Shown: piece by piece, positions 11,204-23,300 of the stretch
Layout: each line of letters starts with the position of its first letter
Position numbering within the stretch: position 1 is the stretch's first letter
NCBI GenBank assembly: GCA_030052745.1
Contig: JANBVO010000005.1
Span: 434,001-498,000, forward strand
From: Pleurostoma richardsiae
Lineage: Eukaryota > Ascomycota > Sordariomycetes > Calosphaeriales > Pleurostomataceae
Reading direction: 5' to 3'
DNA length: 64,000 bases
Program-made: the position numbers and the translations under genes
The notes under the pieces: generated by a model
Databases searched by the model: none
What the model saw: only the letters and a program-made list of their open reading frames with translations
Told to the model about the DNA's origin: nothing

Positions 11204-12713
11204 CTAGTACTTGAACGTGATGTTCTTCGTCTTCACCCACTCCTCCAGCCCGGCCGCGTTGAATCGTCCGTAGCCGCTCGACTTGACGCCCCCGTGCGGA
11301 AGCGCGGCCTCGTCATGCACGGTCATGCCGTTGATGTGCACCGCGCCCGACTCGATGTTTCGTGCAAGCCTCAGCCCACGTCTCAAGTCGTCGGTGAACA
11401 CTGCAGCCGTGAGCCCATACTCGGTATCGTTGGCGATCCGCAGCGCCTCCTCCTCCGTTTCGATCGGGATCAGCGACACCGTCGGGCCGAACGACTCTGT
11501 CTTGTATATGTCCATGTCGCTCGTGACATCCCGGACGACAATTGGCCGCAGGCGGGTTGCGCTAATGGCAGCCGCGTCGACATCCCCTCCCAGGAGAGAA
11601 GCCCCTTTGCTGAGTGCATCCTTGACTAGCTTCTTGTTCCTTTCTACTGCGGAGGCCTGGATGAGGACCGGGGCGTCTCCCTTTGAGGAGAAGAACTTCT
11701 CGATGGAAGCCTCGAACTTCTTCTCAAAAGCCTCCCGGATGCCCTTGTGCACCAGGATCCTCTCAGTGCTCATGCAGATCTGACCGGAGTTGAGGAATGC
11801 TCCGAGAGCGCACTGATCGGCCGCCAGGTCCAGGTCCGCGTCCTCCCAAACGATTGCGGAAGCCTTGCCGCCGAGCTCCAGAAGGATGGGCTTCAGGTTC
11901 TCACCCGCAAGTCTCCCCATGATCTTTCCTACCGCCGTGCTACCGGTGAAGTTGATCTTCCTGATGTCAGGGTTGGCTACCAACCCCGCCGTGATGGCCG
12001 CAGCATTGGCAGGCTCATGGACGATCATGTTCAAGACACCGTTGGGCAGACCAGCCTCCTGGAAAACGGAGCATATTGCCCACGCCACACGAGGGCTGAG
12101 CTCCGAAGCCTTGAGGACTGCCGTGTTCCCCGCTGCTATGGGAAATATGACTGAGCGAGAACCCAAGATGTACGGCGCATTCCTGACGTCGATTAGTCGA
12201 GATTCCGACTCACAGGGGCAATTAGTGATCATCAATGTCATACCAGGGAGCAATCGCGAGAACAACCCCAAATGGTTCCTTGAGAACCATGGCACCGACC
12301 CCCTCATCCTCCGTCGTGGGAAGGGCACCCTCAACCGTGACGATCCGCCCCGCCACGTCGAGGATAAGGTCCCTTGCGACCTTCAAATTGAAGTCCGCCC
12401 ACCCTCGGGGCGCACCCGTCTCTTCCATCATATACTGTCCCAACTCCTCACGCCTCCGCTCCATGACCTCGGCGGCCTTGAGGAATATGTCTCGCCGTTT
12501 GTGTGGCGACAAGGACTTCCATGATGGAAAGGCCTTGGCGGCTGCATCCACCGCCGCGAGGGCATCGACGTCGGACGCGCTGCTGCACTTGTGCGAGAGC
12601 TTGCCCGTTGCGGGGTTGACGACGTCAAACGTCCTCTCTGTGCGGACTTCCTTGCCATTGATGAAGAACGGCACGGCGTATGACTCGCCGTTGGCGCTTC
12701 CGTTGACGGCCAT
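11204..12713 (-). CDS. Aldehyde dehydrogenase, vanillin/salicylaldehyde dehydrogenase type (482 aa)
   Basis: An NAD(P)-dependent enzyme that oxidises an aldehyde to the acid. Exons are 12713-12244 and 12182-11204. The 61-bp intron (GTATGA...TCAG) is phase 2 and restores the family motif APWNAPYILG across the junction. The catalytic glutamate lies in LELGGKA near residue 259 and the nucleophilic cysteine in NSGQICMSTER near 292, the normal spacing. The motifs FTGSTAVGK, ESFGPTVSL and GGVKSSGYGR are present. The length matches the family (about 480). The best subgroup match is the salicylaldehyde/vanillin dehydrogenase branch, so aromatic aldehydes are likely substrates; this is inferred from motif flavour, not shown. 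The ATG at 12713 is followed by a plausible cytosolic N-terminus (MAVNGSANGESY). The gene lies on the same strand as the P450, which may feed it aldehydes. Confidence 0.94.
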
Positions 12714-13357
12714 CTTTACCTCAGCACTGCGGTTCTGCTTCTCGTTGAAGTCTCCAAAGCGGGGTCGTCACCCTGAGACCGCAGACAGAAATTCTCAAGT
12801 GCAGCTAAAATCCATTTTCGATCGCCGGCTGCCCGGTCGGGCATATAAGTATTGCCCATCGAGAGTCGAGCAGCAAGTGCCGTCCACATCCCGGGGCCGA
12901 TCTAAATCCCCCACCTTTCGCCCCTTTGGCGGATTGGCCTGCCCCACCCTCTCTTCTCGAGCGACAGAGCAGTCGTCATAACTCGATTCCGGTCTCGAGA
13001 GCCGAAGTGGCTTGGCCTGCCTGAAACGCACATGCCGGTAGGTGTTACTGTGCGAGAATTACCTTATGTAGACAGTATCGTAGTCCTTATCATCGCGACC
13101 ACTTCCCGAAGTCTGTCAGATTTGCATATTAAATCCAGCAGTCTTGCCATTCTGACCAGTTTTGGGCAATTTCCCTCTCCATTTTCAAGCTCTGGCAGTG
13201 CTAAGCTAAAGGATGGGGAGGATACGGCACCATAGGACTAGCAGTGCGCCTCCTGTCCCCGCAGCAGGTCTGTGAATAGAGACGGTAGGGGATCTCTAAC
13301 AGAAAATTTGCCGTTTGCCATTACAAAGCAGGCCTCTCGGTTAACAGTGCGCGGCGG
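12714..13357. other. Promoter-side spacer of the aldehyde dehydrogenase
   Basis: No gene. It holds the leader and promoter of the dehydrogenase and then unannotated sequence up to the small tandem repeat. Confidence 0.5.
12836..12850 (-). promoter_or_regulatory. Possible TATA-like element of the aldehyde dehydrogenase
   Basis: On the minus strand the sequence ACTTATATGCCC lies about 130 bp upstream of the ATG at 12713, a usual distance for a fungal core promoter. This is a positional guess only. Confidence 0.3.
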
Positions 13358-13452
13358 GTGGACGTTCCGCTGCTCACCGGCGCTCCGGGTACACCTTTCG
13401 CTTGCGGACCGGGGCTCCGTGTGGACGTTTCAGTTGCGCATCGGGGCTCCGG
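13358..13452. repeat. Degenerate tandem repeat, three units of about 32 bp
   Basis: Three consecutive units start GTGGACGTT, GTACACCTTT and GTGGACGTTT, and each ends in (G)GGCTCCG or CGCTCCG (13358-13388, 13389-13420, 13421-13452). Units 1 and 3 share their first nine bases, and units 2 and 3 share their last ten or so. The frame does not stay open around them, so they look like non-coding minisatellite remains. Confidence 0.65.
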
Positions 13453-14207
13453 AAAACTAGTTTCGGTGCGACGTCCCTACGACAGGAGACTGAGATATTC
13501 CGGCGGATCCATGTCGCTCCGCAGGCGCCTATAGTTACACGTAAACGCGAAGTCTCGGATGGTACTGATGGAAGTGGTAATGGCTATCCCCCTCAAGATA
13601 GATGCCACACTCTGGGTCCGAGGCTGGGCTTCTCCTATCGCGCGTCTTCATCATAATTATCGGGCTTTTCGAAAGTCAAAATATGCTGTCCTCTATCGAA
13701 ATTGATGTGCAGTTCACCTGTTCGTTCTAATACCCACTGTTTGGGACGTTTTGGGACGTCGTGGCCTTCATGCTGAAGACAATGCTAAGATGCTGTGTCG
13801 CAGTAGGCACATCATCAATCATCTGGCTTGTCCTGAGGCTTCGATCACTTTCTGGAGTCTCTTTCTACTCATCGCTCGTCTTAGAGCTGCCCGCTCATAG
13901 ACCTTGCAATGCAAGGGTGGTGAGGCAATGCAAATCCATCTCGCGAGCTAGCGGAGTCGGGCCCGAGTCACCCGTGTCAAGCACGACCTCCCCTGCCCGC
14001 CATAGCCCGTGAGAATTTTTATTGAGCTGCCGACCCGTACCGGTCGACTGGAATTCCTGATAAAAGCCAGCTGGGCCACACTAGGATATGGCGAAGTTCG
14101 CATAATAACCGGTGGCACAGCGCCCGCAGGGAAGAAAATGTCCGCATGAGGATTCGCGCCCCTGCGCCCATGAGGCGGAGCGCGGATATGAAGCCGCGCA
14201 GCAGCAT
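13453..14207. other. Intergenic, no supported gene
   Basis: I see no gene, RNA or repeat that I can support here. Confidence 0.45.
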
Positions 14208-14270
14208 CTTAGCGGATGGGATCCCGGGGCACCATCTAAGCGGATAGAAATCCGGGCACCACTTAGCGGG
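14208..14270. repeat. Degenerate 28-bp tandem duplication
   Basis: Two units, 14208-14235 and 14236-14263, share TAGCGGAT or AAGCGGAT, then ATCC, then GGGCACCA. A partial third copy (TAGCGGG) follows. It is short and non-coding in appearance. Confidence 0.6.
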
Positions 14271-15670
14271 AAAAGCGCCGATCGCCGAGAGCTGGCGGTC
14301 CGATTGCCGGGGGAGCGGAGGAGGGAGCCAGCAACGGCTATAAAAATTCCAGAATACCAGGAGTTTTGGCTCGCGAAAGGAAGAAGCCGTGCATCCGGTA
14401 ATGGCCACCATAAGGGGTTGCAGCGTGACAATACAGAGCGTACCTTCCTTTTCATGCTAAGTGAAGCCTAAACTGGCAGGCCGTCGACCGGCTGTGGAAA
14501 GGATGCGTGAGACGACTGCAGCGGCGCGGACTCTTGCGACGTGACGGTGACCGTAGGAGAGTCATAGGCGGACCCATAATGCAGGGAGGACAGCGGTTAG
14601 GATCATGAGAGGATCAATCCTTCGGAGGCAATGGCACCTGCAGGGCGGCAGAGTCGTCCGGAACCTTGGTGAGGCCGATCCGGAAGAATGCGACCCCGCG
14701 GCGTGCAAGGCTGACTTCAACCCTGGTAGCCGGCATTTCGCCGCTCAATGGAGGTGATGGGGTTGACGAAGGGTTGAGGGAGAGAAGTAGACGATACTTG
14801 GACAGCCTTTGGATGAGATCCTGAAGTAGCTTTTAGTACTGGGTACTCCCATATAACGCGTGATAAGGGATGGTGACGCGTCTATCGCGCTTACCGGACT
14901 TCTTCTGTCTCGCCATCGCGACCTCGTTCTTCAGGACGGGAGCCTGTGTGTAGGAGACCGGTGACACCTTCGCAGATGGCGGCCGTAGTGGGCCTTTAAT
15001 AAGTGGCCTTGAGGGCTTGTCCGGCATATCGAGCTCGTAGCTTGGGGGCGCGTCTATGCGAGAGCGATATTTATGGAGATCAACTGATAGAGGAAAAAGC
15101 AATCATGAATAACATCCAGATCTTCAACCGCACGTGGCATTCATCTCATGTCTTACCGTTAGAGATCCGATCTGAATCTGATAAGCGTGGGCTGGCAGCT
15201 TGGTCGTGGATTGCTTAGTCAGTCGAGACAGGCCCGCAGGGACCCTGACGAGCACGTGAAGAAGGCGGAGCTTCCAATTCGCATTACCTAAGAGGACGCT
15301 TAACTCGAACCGGCGCTAGCAGCCAATCAGATGTCAGCATTGTTGAATAGCCATTATACCCGACTGTACCCGTCCAATCAAGGGCGCGGTGCTACCCCGC
15401 GGCCCCGCATGGTGTATTTCGCCATTTTTGCTGGAATTTCCCTTAGAAAAGAAAACTGATCAGAAGGTCTCCCCCGCCCCCTCCGCAGTCGGATCTTGTG
15501 CCTTTTCACATCCCAACCCTCCTCAACAACAGTCGCGAGACCGGACCGCCAACAGAGCGTCCATACGGTTTCTTTTCTTATCGCGTGAGAGCCTCCGTGC
15601 GGTAACGGCCTATACGCGGCCATCCATTACAAACCACTTCCGGCTGCCGTTCTTTCATTTTCCGGCCTGC
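14271..15670. promoter_or_regulatory. Upstream region and probable leader of the Leu3-like regulator
   Basis: No independent gene is seen. A frame in phase with the regulator is open from 15389, but it encodes a low-quality sequence rich in S, R and P before the ATG at 15671. I treat it as 5' leader. The stretch from 15440 to 15660 is pyrimidine-rich, as is common in front of fungal transcription start sites. Confidence 0.45.
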
Positions 15671-18051
15671 ATGGATGGTCCCGCACTGCACGGAGCCGGA
15701 GGGGCGGCTTCGCTAAGCCCGACCAGCCCCGTGAGCGTTCGGAGCCACGGCGGCCCAAACGGCATCCTCAAGCGGAAGAGGAGCGGCGGCGGCGTCATCG
15801 GTGCCATGGATAGCAGCCCTGGCAGCGTCATTGACGACGACGGGGAGCATGGCGAGAAGAAACGCCAGCCCGGCGTTAAGAGAGCTTGCAACGAGTGTCG
15901 CCAGCAGAAGGTGAGTCATCGCGATCATCGCCATATTTACATTTTGCGCCCGCAACAGCGCAACTGCAGCGCCGAGGAGCCAATTGATACTGACAATAAC
16001 CCCTCTCACAATCACAGCTGCGATGCGATGTCGTACAGGAACCCTTCCAGAGTTGCTCGCGCTGCAATCGGCTGAAATTGGACTGCAAGATCGAGTCCAA
16101 CTTTAAGCGTATTGGCAAGCGATCCAAACACGCCGAGATGGAACGTGAGATTGAGAAGCTGCGCCGCAATGTGCAGCGAGCCAAGGCGCAGGGCTATGTC
16201 CCAGAGGATGACGACGATCCCATGCAGTCACAGCTGCACTCGCCCGTCGTCAACAGCGTCTACAGCCATACCAGGAACCCCTCTTTGATGGGGTCTGATG
16301 AGGCTGTATCGTCTCTCCTGCATCTTAAGCGGGGCGGATCCTACAGCATGCCCCGCATCTGTCGAGAGCTCGAGGACATCAGGCTGACCGAGGATGCTGA
16401 GTCCCAGCTGTTCAACGAGTTCTTTACCTTCTATCACCCCTTCCTCCCTTTCCTTAATCGCTCCCAGAGCCCGGACCTGTACTATCAGCAGAACCCCCTG
16501 CTGTACTGGAGCATCATCTCTGTCGCTGCACGCCGTTATGCCCCTGATCCTACGCTTCTCACAACATTATCAGGGCCACTCACAAGGCTGCTGTGGCAGA
16601 CGATCGGCGACGTGCCGAACAATCACTACATAGTAAAGGCCCTATGTCTGCTGTGTACCTGGCCCCTTCCCACCAGCACGACCACCTCGGACCCCACACA
16701 TATCTTAGGTGGTGTCCTCATGAAGGCAGCGACCGGCATCGGTCTGCATAGGCCGAACCACATCAATGATTTTTCGCGGGTTCCCATTGATCTGAACAAG
16801 GATCAGCTTCACGACCGGGTCGTGACCTGGGCGGTCTGTAACATCGTGGCTCAGACCGTTGCCACGGGATACGGACAGCCGGCGTCGACCCTTTACGACT
16901 GGACACTAGCCATTCGCCCAGGAGAATCAGGACCGTTCCAACTGTCTAGGGAGCTGGAAGCCCGGCTCCAGATAGAGAGGTTTTGTGACAAGATATCCAA
17001 GGAGATGTACAGCAACGCTAGTGACCCCAGAGGCGTTGCCGGAGATGAGCATCGAGCTATGTTGATGAGGGTATACCGCCGGGAGTTTAGTGAGTTGTGG
17101 GCCTCCATTCTGTCACAAAACCTGTCACCTATCGTCAATCTCCATCTGAGAGCCGCGGGACTTCATCTGAGACTTGCCGGGTTCTTTGATTCAAGCACCA
17201 CTCCCGGATACCTGGACGACCTCATGGCCCTATGGCGCTCAACCGTGAGCTTCCTGGACTACATCCTGGAGAGTGAGGACGCCTCGTCCCCTCACGAGCA
17301 CATGGGCGGGGATATCCTGAGGTATGCCTCGAACTACATACAGCAGATGCTGGTTGCCGCTGGGTTCGCCCTTCTCAAGCTCCTGAGATCGTTCTTCTCT
17401 AAGTCAGTGGACTTTGAGCGGGGACGCTCCCTCTTCCACCGGACCATCCAAGCCATCAGGACCGCCAGCGTGGTCAACAACGACCTGAATTGGAGGCTGG
17501 CCGAGCTGATGGTGCAGATGTGGAATGGTGCACGCTTAGAGGCCCACAATCAGGCCTTCCGTGACGAGGACGCCATCCTGGATATCGACGATAGTCTCCA
17601 ACTAAAGGTTCGGTGTCGACACAGCATGAGCTTGGTGTTCGACTCTATCTGGCACTGGCGAGAAGAGTACCAAGCCAGGGGTCGTGGGACTCTTGACGGT
17701 AAGGACCCTACAGTTGTTGTGTTGATACAGCGGCCGGTTGCTGATACATGCTCTACAGCTCTGAAACATCCTACAAACCCCGACTCAGCGAATGAGTCGT
17801 CGGCATCATCCACACATCTGGACACTACATTGATGCCGCCTTCACATGCTCTTCCTACGAACATGCTTGGCGCCTCGAACGGAGCGCTCACACCAAGTGG
17901 TGGATCAGGGCTCGCCGGCCCGCAGAACAACAGCATGATCAACAGCAACATGAATTATGATACCAACTACGATTTCTTTGACCCTCAGCACTGGATGCTG
18001 GATGGCCTGCTTGACTTCAACTACACTTTCGTACCGGAAATGGGCGCATAG
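15671..18051 (+). CDS. leuB: Zn2Cys6 transcription factor, Leu3/LeuB-like (757 aa)
   Basis: Likely regulator of branched-chain amino acid biosynthesis. Exons are 15671-15910 and 16018-18051; the 107-bp intron (GTGAGT...ACAG) is phase 0 and cuts the zinc cluster. Spliced, residues about 73-103 give C-x2-C-x6-C-x9-C-x2-C-x6-C (RACNECRQQK, then LRCDVV..., then SCSRCNRLKLDC). The same spacing and the RQQK core occur in yeast Leu3. The linker (ESNFKRIGKRSKHAEMER) and a short coiled coil follow, then the fungal middle homology region (about 170-600). The acidic/aromatic C-terminal tail (FDPQHWMLDGLLDF) resembles the activation tail of Leu3/LeuB proteins, which is masked until alpha-isopropylmalate binds. 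The start at 15671 was chosen because the sequence upstream in frame looks untranslated. The subgroup is inferred from the cluster and tail, and could be wrong. Confidence 0.85.
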
Positions 18052-21000
18052 AGGGTGCCTTACTGACGTGGAGAAAGAAAAGAGACGACCGGAGGGGGAT
18101 AATCAAAATGGGGCAACAGAGAACAGAGAACAGAGAACCTGACGAACACGGTTTAATCGAAACGTTTGGAACTGAGTGGCATCGGCCTTTGCTATAGGGC
18201 CGGACGGGTACCTCATCCTCGGTAGAGATTGAAATGATGAGATACCCCTTGACATTGATAATTCATACTTTTGGACAGCAAATGACGGGGTGGCTATAGT
18301 GATGGGACTTTGGCTTTCGCTTCTGCTCGTGTGTACTCCATGATCCTTCTGCAGTCATGGACTATATAGGTTAGCTTGACAACAACCAAAAAATCGGAAA
18401 AGGCACCTTTTACCTCCAAAGAAGTAGCTTTCCAAGAAGATGTATCTGTACATTGGCGTAGCTTGTACTGCCGTCTCCCGAGTCGACTCGACACTGTGTC
18501 GCCATCATGTCGCTCGTTCCTGGAGTAAGTTCGGCCACCCCGGGCTAGGGAGCAGGACGGCCGGCTCGCCTGGCACGGAGCCGAACAATATCTGAAGCCT
18601 ACAAGCCACGAAGGAGCGGTGGGCGTCAAGGACCTGGCTTCTAGAAGGGAGGCTGGTCCATGTCTTGTCACCGTCAACTGCTCATCTGACCGCCGCGGGC
18701 GCCGTGGCGCACCCACCCCCTTGCTTGGCGGCGTTGGGTTCAATTTTGGAAACACCACCACAACCTTTCTCATCGAAACACGGCAGCGAGGCAGCACGCC
18801 CTCTGGATGAATCGCCATCCTCGCCTGTCCAGCCTTCTTCCGCAGGGGGGTTCCCTCGAGCGCGGAAATGGGGATCTTCGCCGCGCCGCCACCGTACGAC
18901 ATAGCTAGACCTTGGTAACTTGCCCGTCTCTATTGTCCCCTTCCGCGGTGCCGGAGATGGCAACGATACCCCTGCAGGGAAAGGTAGCGTAACGGTCTGG
19001 GCCCTGTCGAGTAGCCCAGCAGGAGTAAGATGTCCTCTCTGCTCGCCTATCAGAGGCCTCCGCAAACGAGGGTAGGTTGCCCTGAGGCTTCACTGTCGAG
19101 TTTTATGGTTTTCCTGAGCCACGGTTGTTGTAGGATCCCCTCGCTTCCCTGCCCCTTAGCGCCTCTCCGTTTCTGCAGCGTTCGAAATACCTGCTCAGTC
19201 TGGGCGTTGTCATGCGTCACTAGATCGTCCTGGGACGAGCAGTGCTGCCTGTGTCGCATCCCCGACCCTAACATGCTAGGAAGTATAGTAGATTGAGGGC
19301 CCGAGTATGTTAGAGTCTGGAAAGAGGCTGATGGCACTGTATTCCCCCAAAGGGTCGACGAACTCTGATGTCCGCTAAGGATAACCTAGGGATATATGAG
19401 GATGAGGGGAGCAGGACGGAAGAATTCCGGGTGGCTCGCCTCCTGGAACCGCCTAAGGAGGTAGACCATCTTCTGGAAGTTTACCGTTGAAGCTAACTCC
19501 GTGCAGGATAGCCAAGGGACGAGTGGAGTGAAAGAGACTTTTGGCGGCTTCAGTTCGACTCGGCGAGACGTCGATGCACTAGCATCGCCTCTAACTCCAC
19601 AAGCCTACCTTGCAACGGCCGAATGCTAGTCTCGACCTAATAGAGGGAGGGGACTAGAGGCTCGAGAAGCGAGCGCCGCCGTGGAGGTGTGAGGTAGCGT
19701 GCGGAACTGGGGTTGACCTTGTCAACGCGGTTAGCTTCCGATCATTCTCAGTACATAGGGAATGACTTCTTACGCGCATGGTCGCGGAAGGCCCGTCATG
19801 ATGGCGAAAAAAAGACATGGCTCTGTCGTGGTGTGGGCCACCCTGAGGTCGCACAACGCTTAGGAGACGCGCATTCGAAACCACTCCGCGGAGTCTAGAA
19901 ATTACTCTCCCGCAAGAACGGGGCCACGAGGACAGCATAGACGCAGCTTGAACCGTGGGCTCTGGACAGTAGCAGGAGCCGAATTGAGAGTACCCATGGG
20001 TAGGGCGCTGAGGAAAGGTCTTCGTGAGAGGTTCACTTTGCTAGCTTGTATGGAGTGTTTCGATGTAGTGACACAGAAGCTTTCACAACGCTACTAGCAT
20101 ATCGAGAGCCTCATGTTGTTAACGGTGACGTGCTTGGAAATCCAATGCCTCCGGCAGGGGCAGCATGCATTCTTGTTGGTTGCCGAAGTGCAGCTTTCGA
20201 TCGATCTCGAAACCATGTGGTAGTAAGTCAGCTGGTCAAGCTGCAAGACTAGGTATGTCGGCTCCTTGCACTCTTACACGCCAGAAGGACTTATATGCCG
20301 GTCTGCTAATCCTGCCTGTGGCGCGGCTCTAATGGCAGCAGCGTGCCCTGACGGCTAGTAGGAACGAGGAACAGGTGGCAGATTGACTGGCTCAGCAAGT
20401 GACAGGAGAGAGGATGGAAGTGTGACAAGCCAAAATAGATGGCGCCTTAGTCCTTGCGGTTACTAGCAATAGCGTTTCGCAAAGTGGTGAGGAGCATCTC
20501 GAATTCCTTACAGGTTTATGATACAATAATCTCTAAGTCTTCGGTATGTAGACTGCTGCTTTGACCATGCTGTGCGGGTCACACACACCAGACGGAAGTA
20601 ATGAGCAAGTAGGAAGCAATCTTGTCATGATGCTAGTCAGAGTATTGGTTTAGCATGTTTCGGAATCTGCAATGCTAGACAATGTTATTGTGACGAGTCT
20701 TCATCGCTATGATTCTGAAGGGAGCGGAACATTCGCGGTTTCGGCGTTAGGCTGATTTCTCTTTTGTCCTCTCTGCTTCGCCGCCTAAGCTCGCGTGGCC
20801 TGCCGAATATGGACGGGCCGGCCGGCGGTCAAGGTCGCGTCGACCCAGGCCCGCGACCTGGCATTGCCTAGGCGACTGCTTCAAAACAACGCGTTCCCAA
20901 TCATTCTATATATGATGGCAGCTGGGAGGATTCGAAGCGCCGGGCAGGCATTCTAAAGCAGAATCTCATGAATTTCCACCTTGTCTGTGGCCTCTCCTGG

Positions 21001-23300
21001 CGGTCAAAGTCACTCTAATATCGACACTGTACAGTGTCCGCCCCGGGGACGATGTGTGATTCGGCTGCCCGTGATACGGCCGAGGATTGTTACACCAGTA
21101 GCATGAGCCATCAGTCTGTCCAGTCCCGTATCTTTCGATGGCCTCTTGATGCCGGCGGTGGCTTGAGAGAAATCGTGGGGGCGCAAAGAGAATTGCCGAA
21201 GGAGTTGGGCATGGCACGAAGGGGGAAGGACACCAACCGAGATCGGGCTGCTGAGGACCAACAGCATCGGCACAACCTCTATCCACGGATTCTCTTGCTA
21301 TCTCGCACACCCTCCAATACGGGAAGGAATGGCAAGGGTGGTCACTCAGGCAGATCATGCCGATAGGGTGGAGTTCAAGGCCAGCAACCGCAGGATTCTG
21401 GGGAGATGAGCACGCCATGATGCAGAGATGTCCCGTTGCAAGAAGGTTGCAATCACTCGTGAGAAGCCCGGTTACAGAAGGAGGCCAGCGGATCAGCCAT
21501 TGAGGAATACCAACAGAAGTGGGTGTGAAACGAGGAGCGCACAATGCACTGGAGAGCAAGTCGTCCTCCAGCGTGAACCGGTGAGGATCTCCCGGCGGTC
21601 TCCGCAGCCATTGGTGCACGACCTGCCCACCTTCCCCTCCGTTAACCACGAGAACAGACTCTGTGGTGTGGGGTTGGCGGAAGACGAGTTACTTCTGCAC
21701 ACCTCCCTGAGGGACGATGCAAGGCGCTGGAGAGCTCATCTGGGAAACACATCCCGCCTAGCCGAGAGGAGGTAGGCGTTATGGCCCGGTCCATTGCCAC
21801 TCCTGCAGTCAGTGACAGGGTGTCCACGCCAGCTACCTCTTGGAGAACTACTAGCCCGACTCTCTTGGGCGAGTCATAGCGCCCCTGCCGACCTGTGAGC
21901 ATCTGTTCGGAGGGAAGCGTGCAGGGTTATTTCAAAGAGGAAAGGAGACACTGAGGAATGCTGTCACCCCAGGGATAAGAATCGAATTTTCCGAAATGAA
22001 GAGAAGACCAGAAGGTCAGGCAGGAGAGAGTGAATCGGTGGCGCTCACAGGGCTCGCTGAGAGGTTGACAACCATCTCGAGGGATGGGCCGTTAGCGAAA
22101 CGTGTGCATATGATCTCCGCAAGCCTTCGTTCCTCCGCCTTCAGGGGGGGTTGCCCTATGGTTGTCTGCCGACGCCTCCGCCAAATCGTAGGCTTGGCAT
22201 GACCAGGCTTGCACGTTAAACCCATTGGGGAACCAAGGCGCTTTTCACGCCTGTCAGGTCGATGAGTTGTTTGCTTGCCACCTTTCGTATCGGCAGGCAG
22301 CTACCGCCTACAGATAGGATAGGCGGGAGGATGGAGTGGCCGAGAGATGTGATGAATACGGTACCGAAGAAACTTTCTCGCTGCCGACGCCGAGTGACGG
22401 CCTTGGATCACCAAGAAGGGGCGAAGCATATTATCCAGAGCTTCGATCCCTGCTGCTTGCAGATTTCCGGCGCGGCGGAAGCGCTCCAGCGTCGCAAGCA
22501 GCGGCAAAAGATGCTGATAATGGCACGGCAACAGCACTTGGAGGCGAGATCATCGGCAGCGCGGCATGTTGGCGCGTTGGCAAGCACACGACGACGGCGA
22601 CGACTGCGACTCGAGGTTGCAGTAACGGACAACAAACGCGGTTGAAGCTCGTCAGAGCGACAGGAGAGACGCGATCTCGCACTCGTGGTGGACTCGGGAG
22701 CCAATGGCGTCGACTCCGAGGCTGCAGAGCCGGCGCTTCGATGCAGCACATCAGACAACGAGACTGCGGCCGACAAGCGGCCGGAGAGTGGAGTTTTGAG
22801 TGACGTGTGCCCGAGGTGCTTACAGTTACGGTACCTGGATGGTACGGTCTGTCATTTCGTCATCTGGAAGGCAGCAATCGGTCGTCCCTTCCCAGGAAGT
22901 GCCCTCGAAATGGTCCCGAAAGAGGCAGTGACGACTGGGAATGCGGCAGAGAGAGCCTTGGGACTCAAGGAGTCAAGACGTCGCCGAGGCTTGGGTGGCA
23001 CAGCAGTACAAAAATGGACATAAACTGGGTCCACCTGCGGCCCGGTCTCCATTGGCCAAGCTGGAGGCGCAGGCGGCATGACCCACTCTCACAGCCAATC
23101 TGCGCTTGCCTTTCCGGAGCAGCAGGTCCACTCCCCGAAAGTACCACGGCTGTACACTGCTTAGGTACTATGGAGCTTGCCAACCCGGCCACCACTTCCC
23201 GCGTGAAGCGACAACTTGCGCCTGCCTTTACGAGAGCTCTTTGTATCTCGTTGGCCGCTGCGACGTCCGATGATTCCGGCAGCTGGCTAAATTCATTCGC
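18052..23300. other. Gene-poor stretch downstream of the Leu3-like regulator
   Basis: Over 5 kb with no supported gene. The first few hundred bases are the regulator's 3' end. Larger frames (18294-18902 minus, 202 codons; 20966-21649 minus, 227 codons; 22336-22803 plus, 155 codons) show no domain and carry many Cys, Arg and Ser residues, as random frames do in GC-rich DNA. I see no terminal repeats, reverse transcriptase or transposase motifs. One short frame at 19368-19490 is noted among the findings. Confidence 0.5.

Noticed and set aside
1-12713. Secondary-metabolite cluster made of amidase, P450 and dehydrogenase
   Set aside because: No backbone synthase, no cluster regulator or transporter, and wide spacing; only the P450-dehydrogenase neighbourhood is kept as a weak idea.
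20966-21649. 227-codon minus-strand frame in the gene-poor stretch
   Set aside because: No domain; rich in Cys, Pro and His as random frames are; overlaps a competing frame on the other strand.
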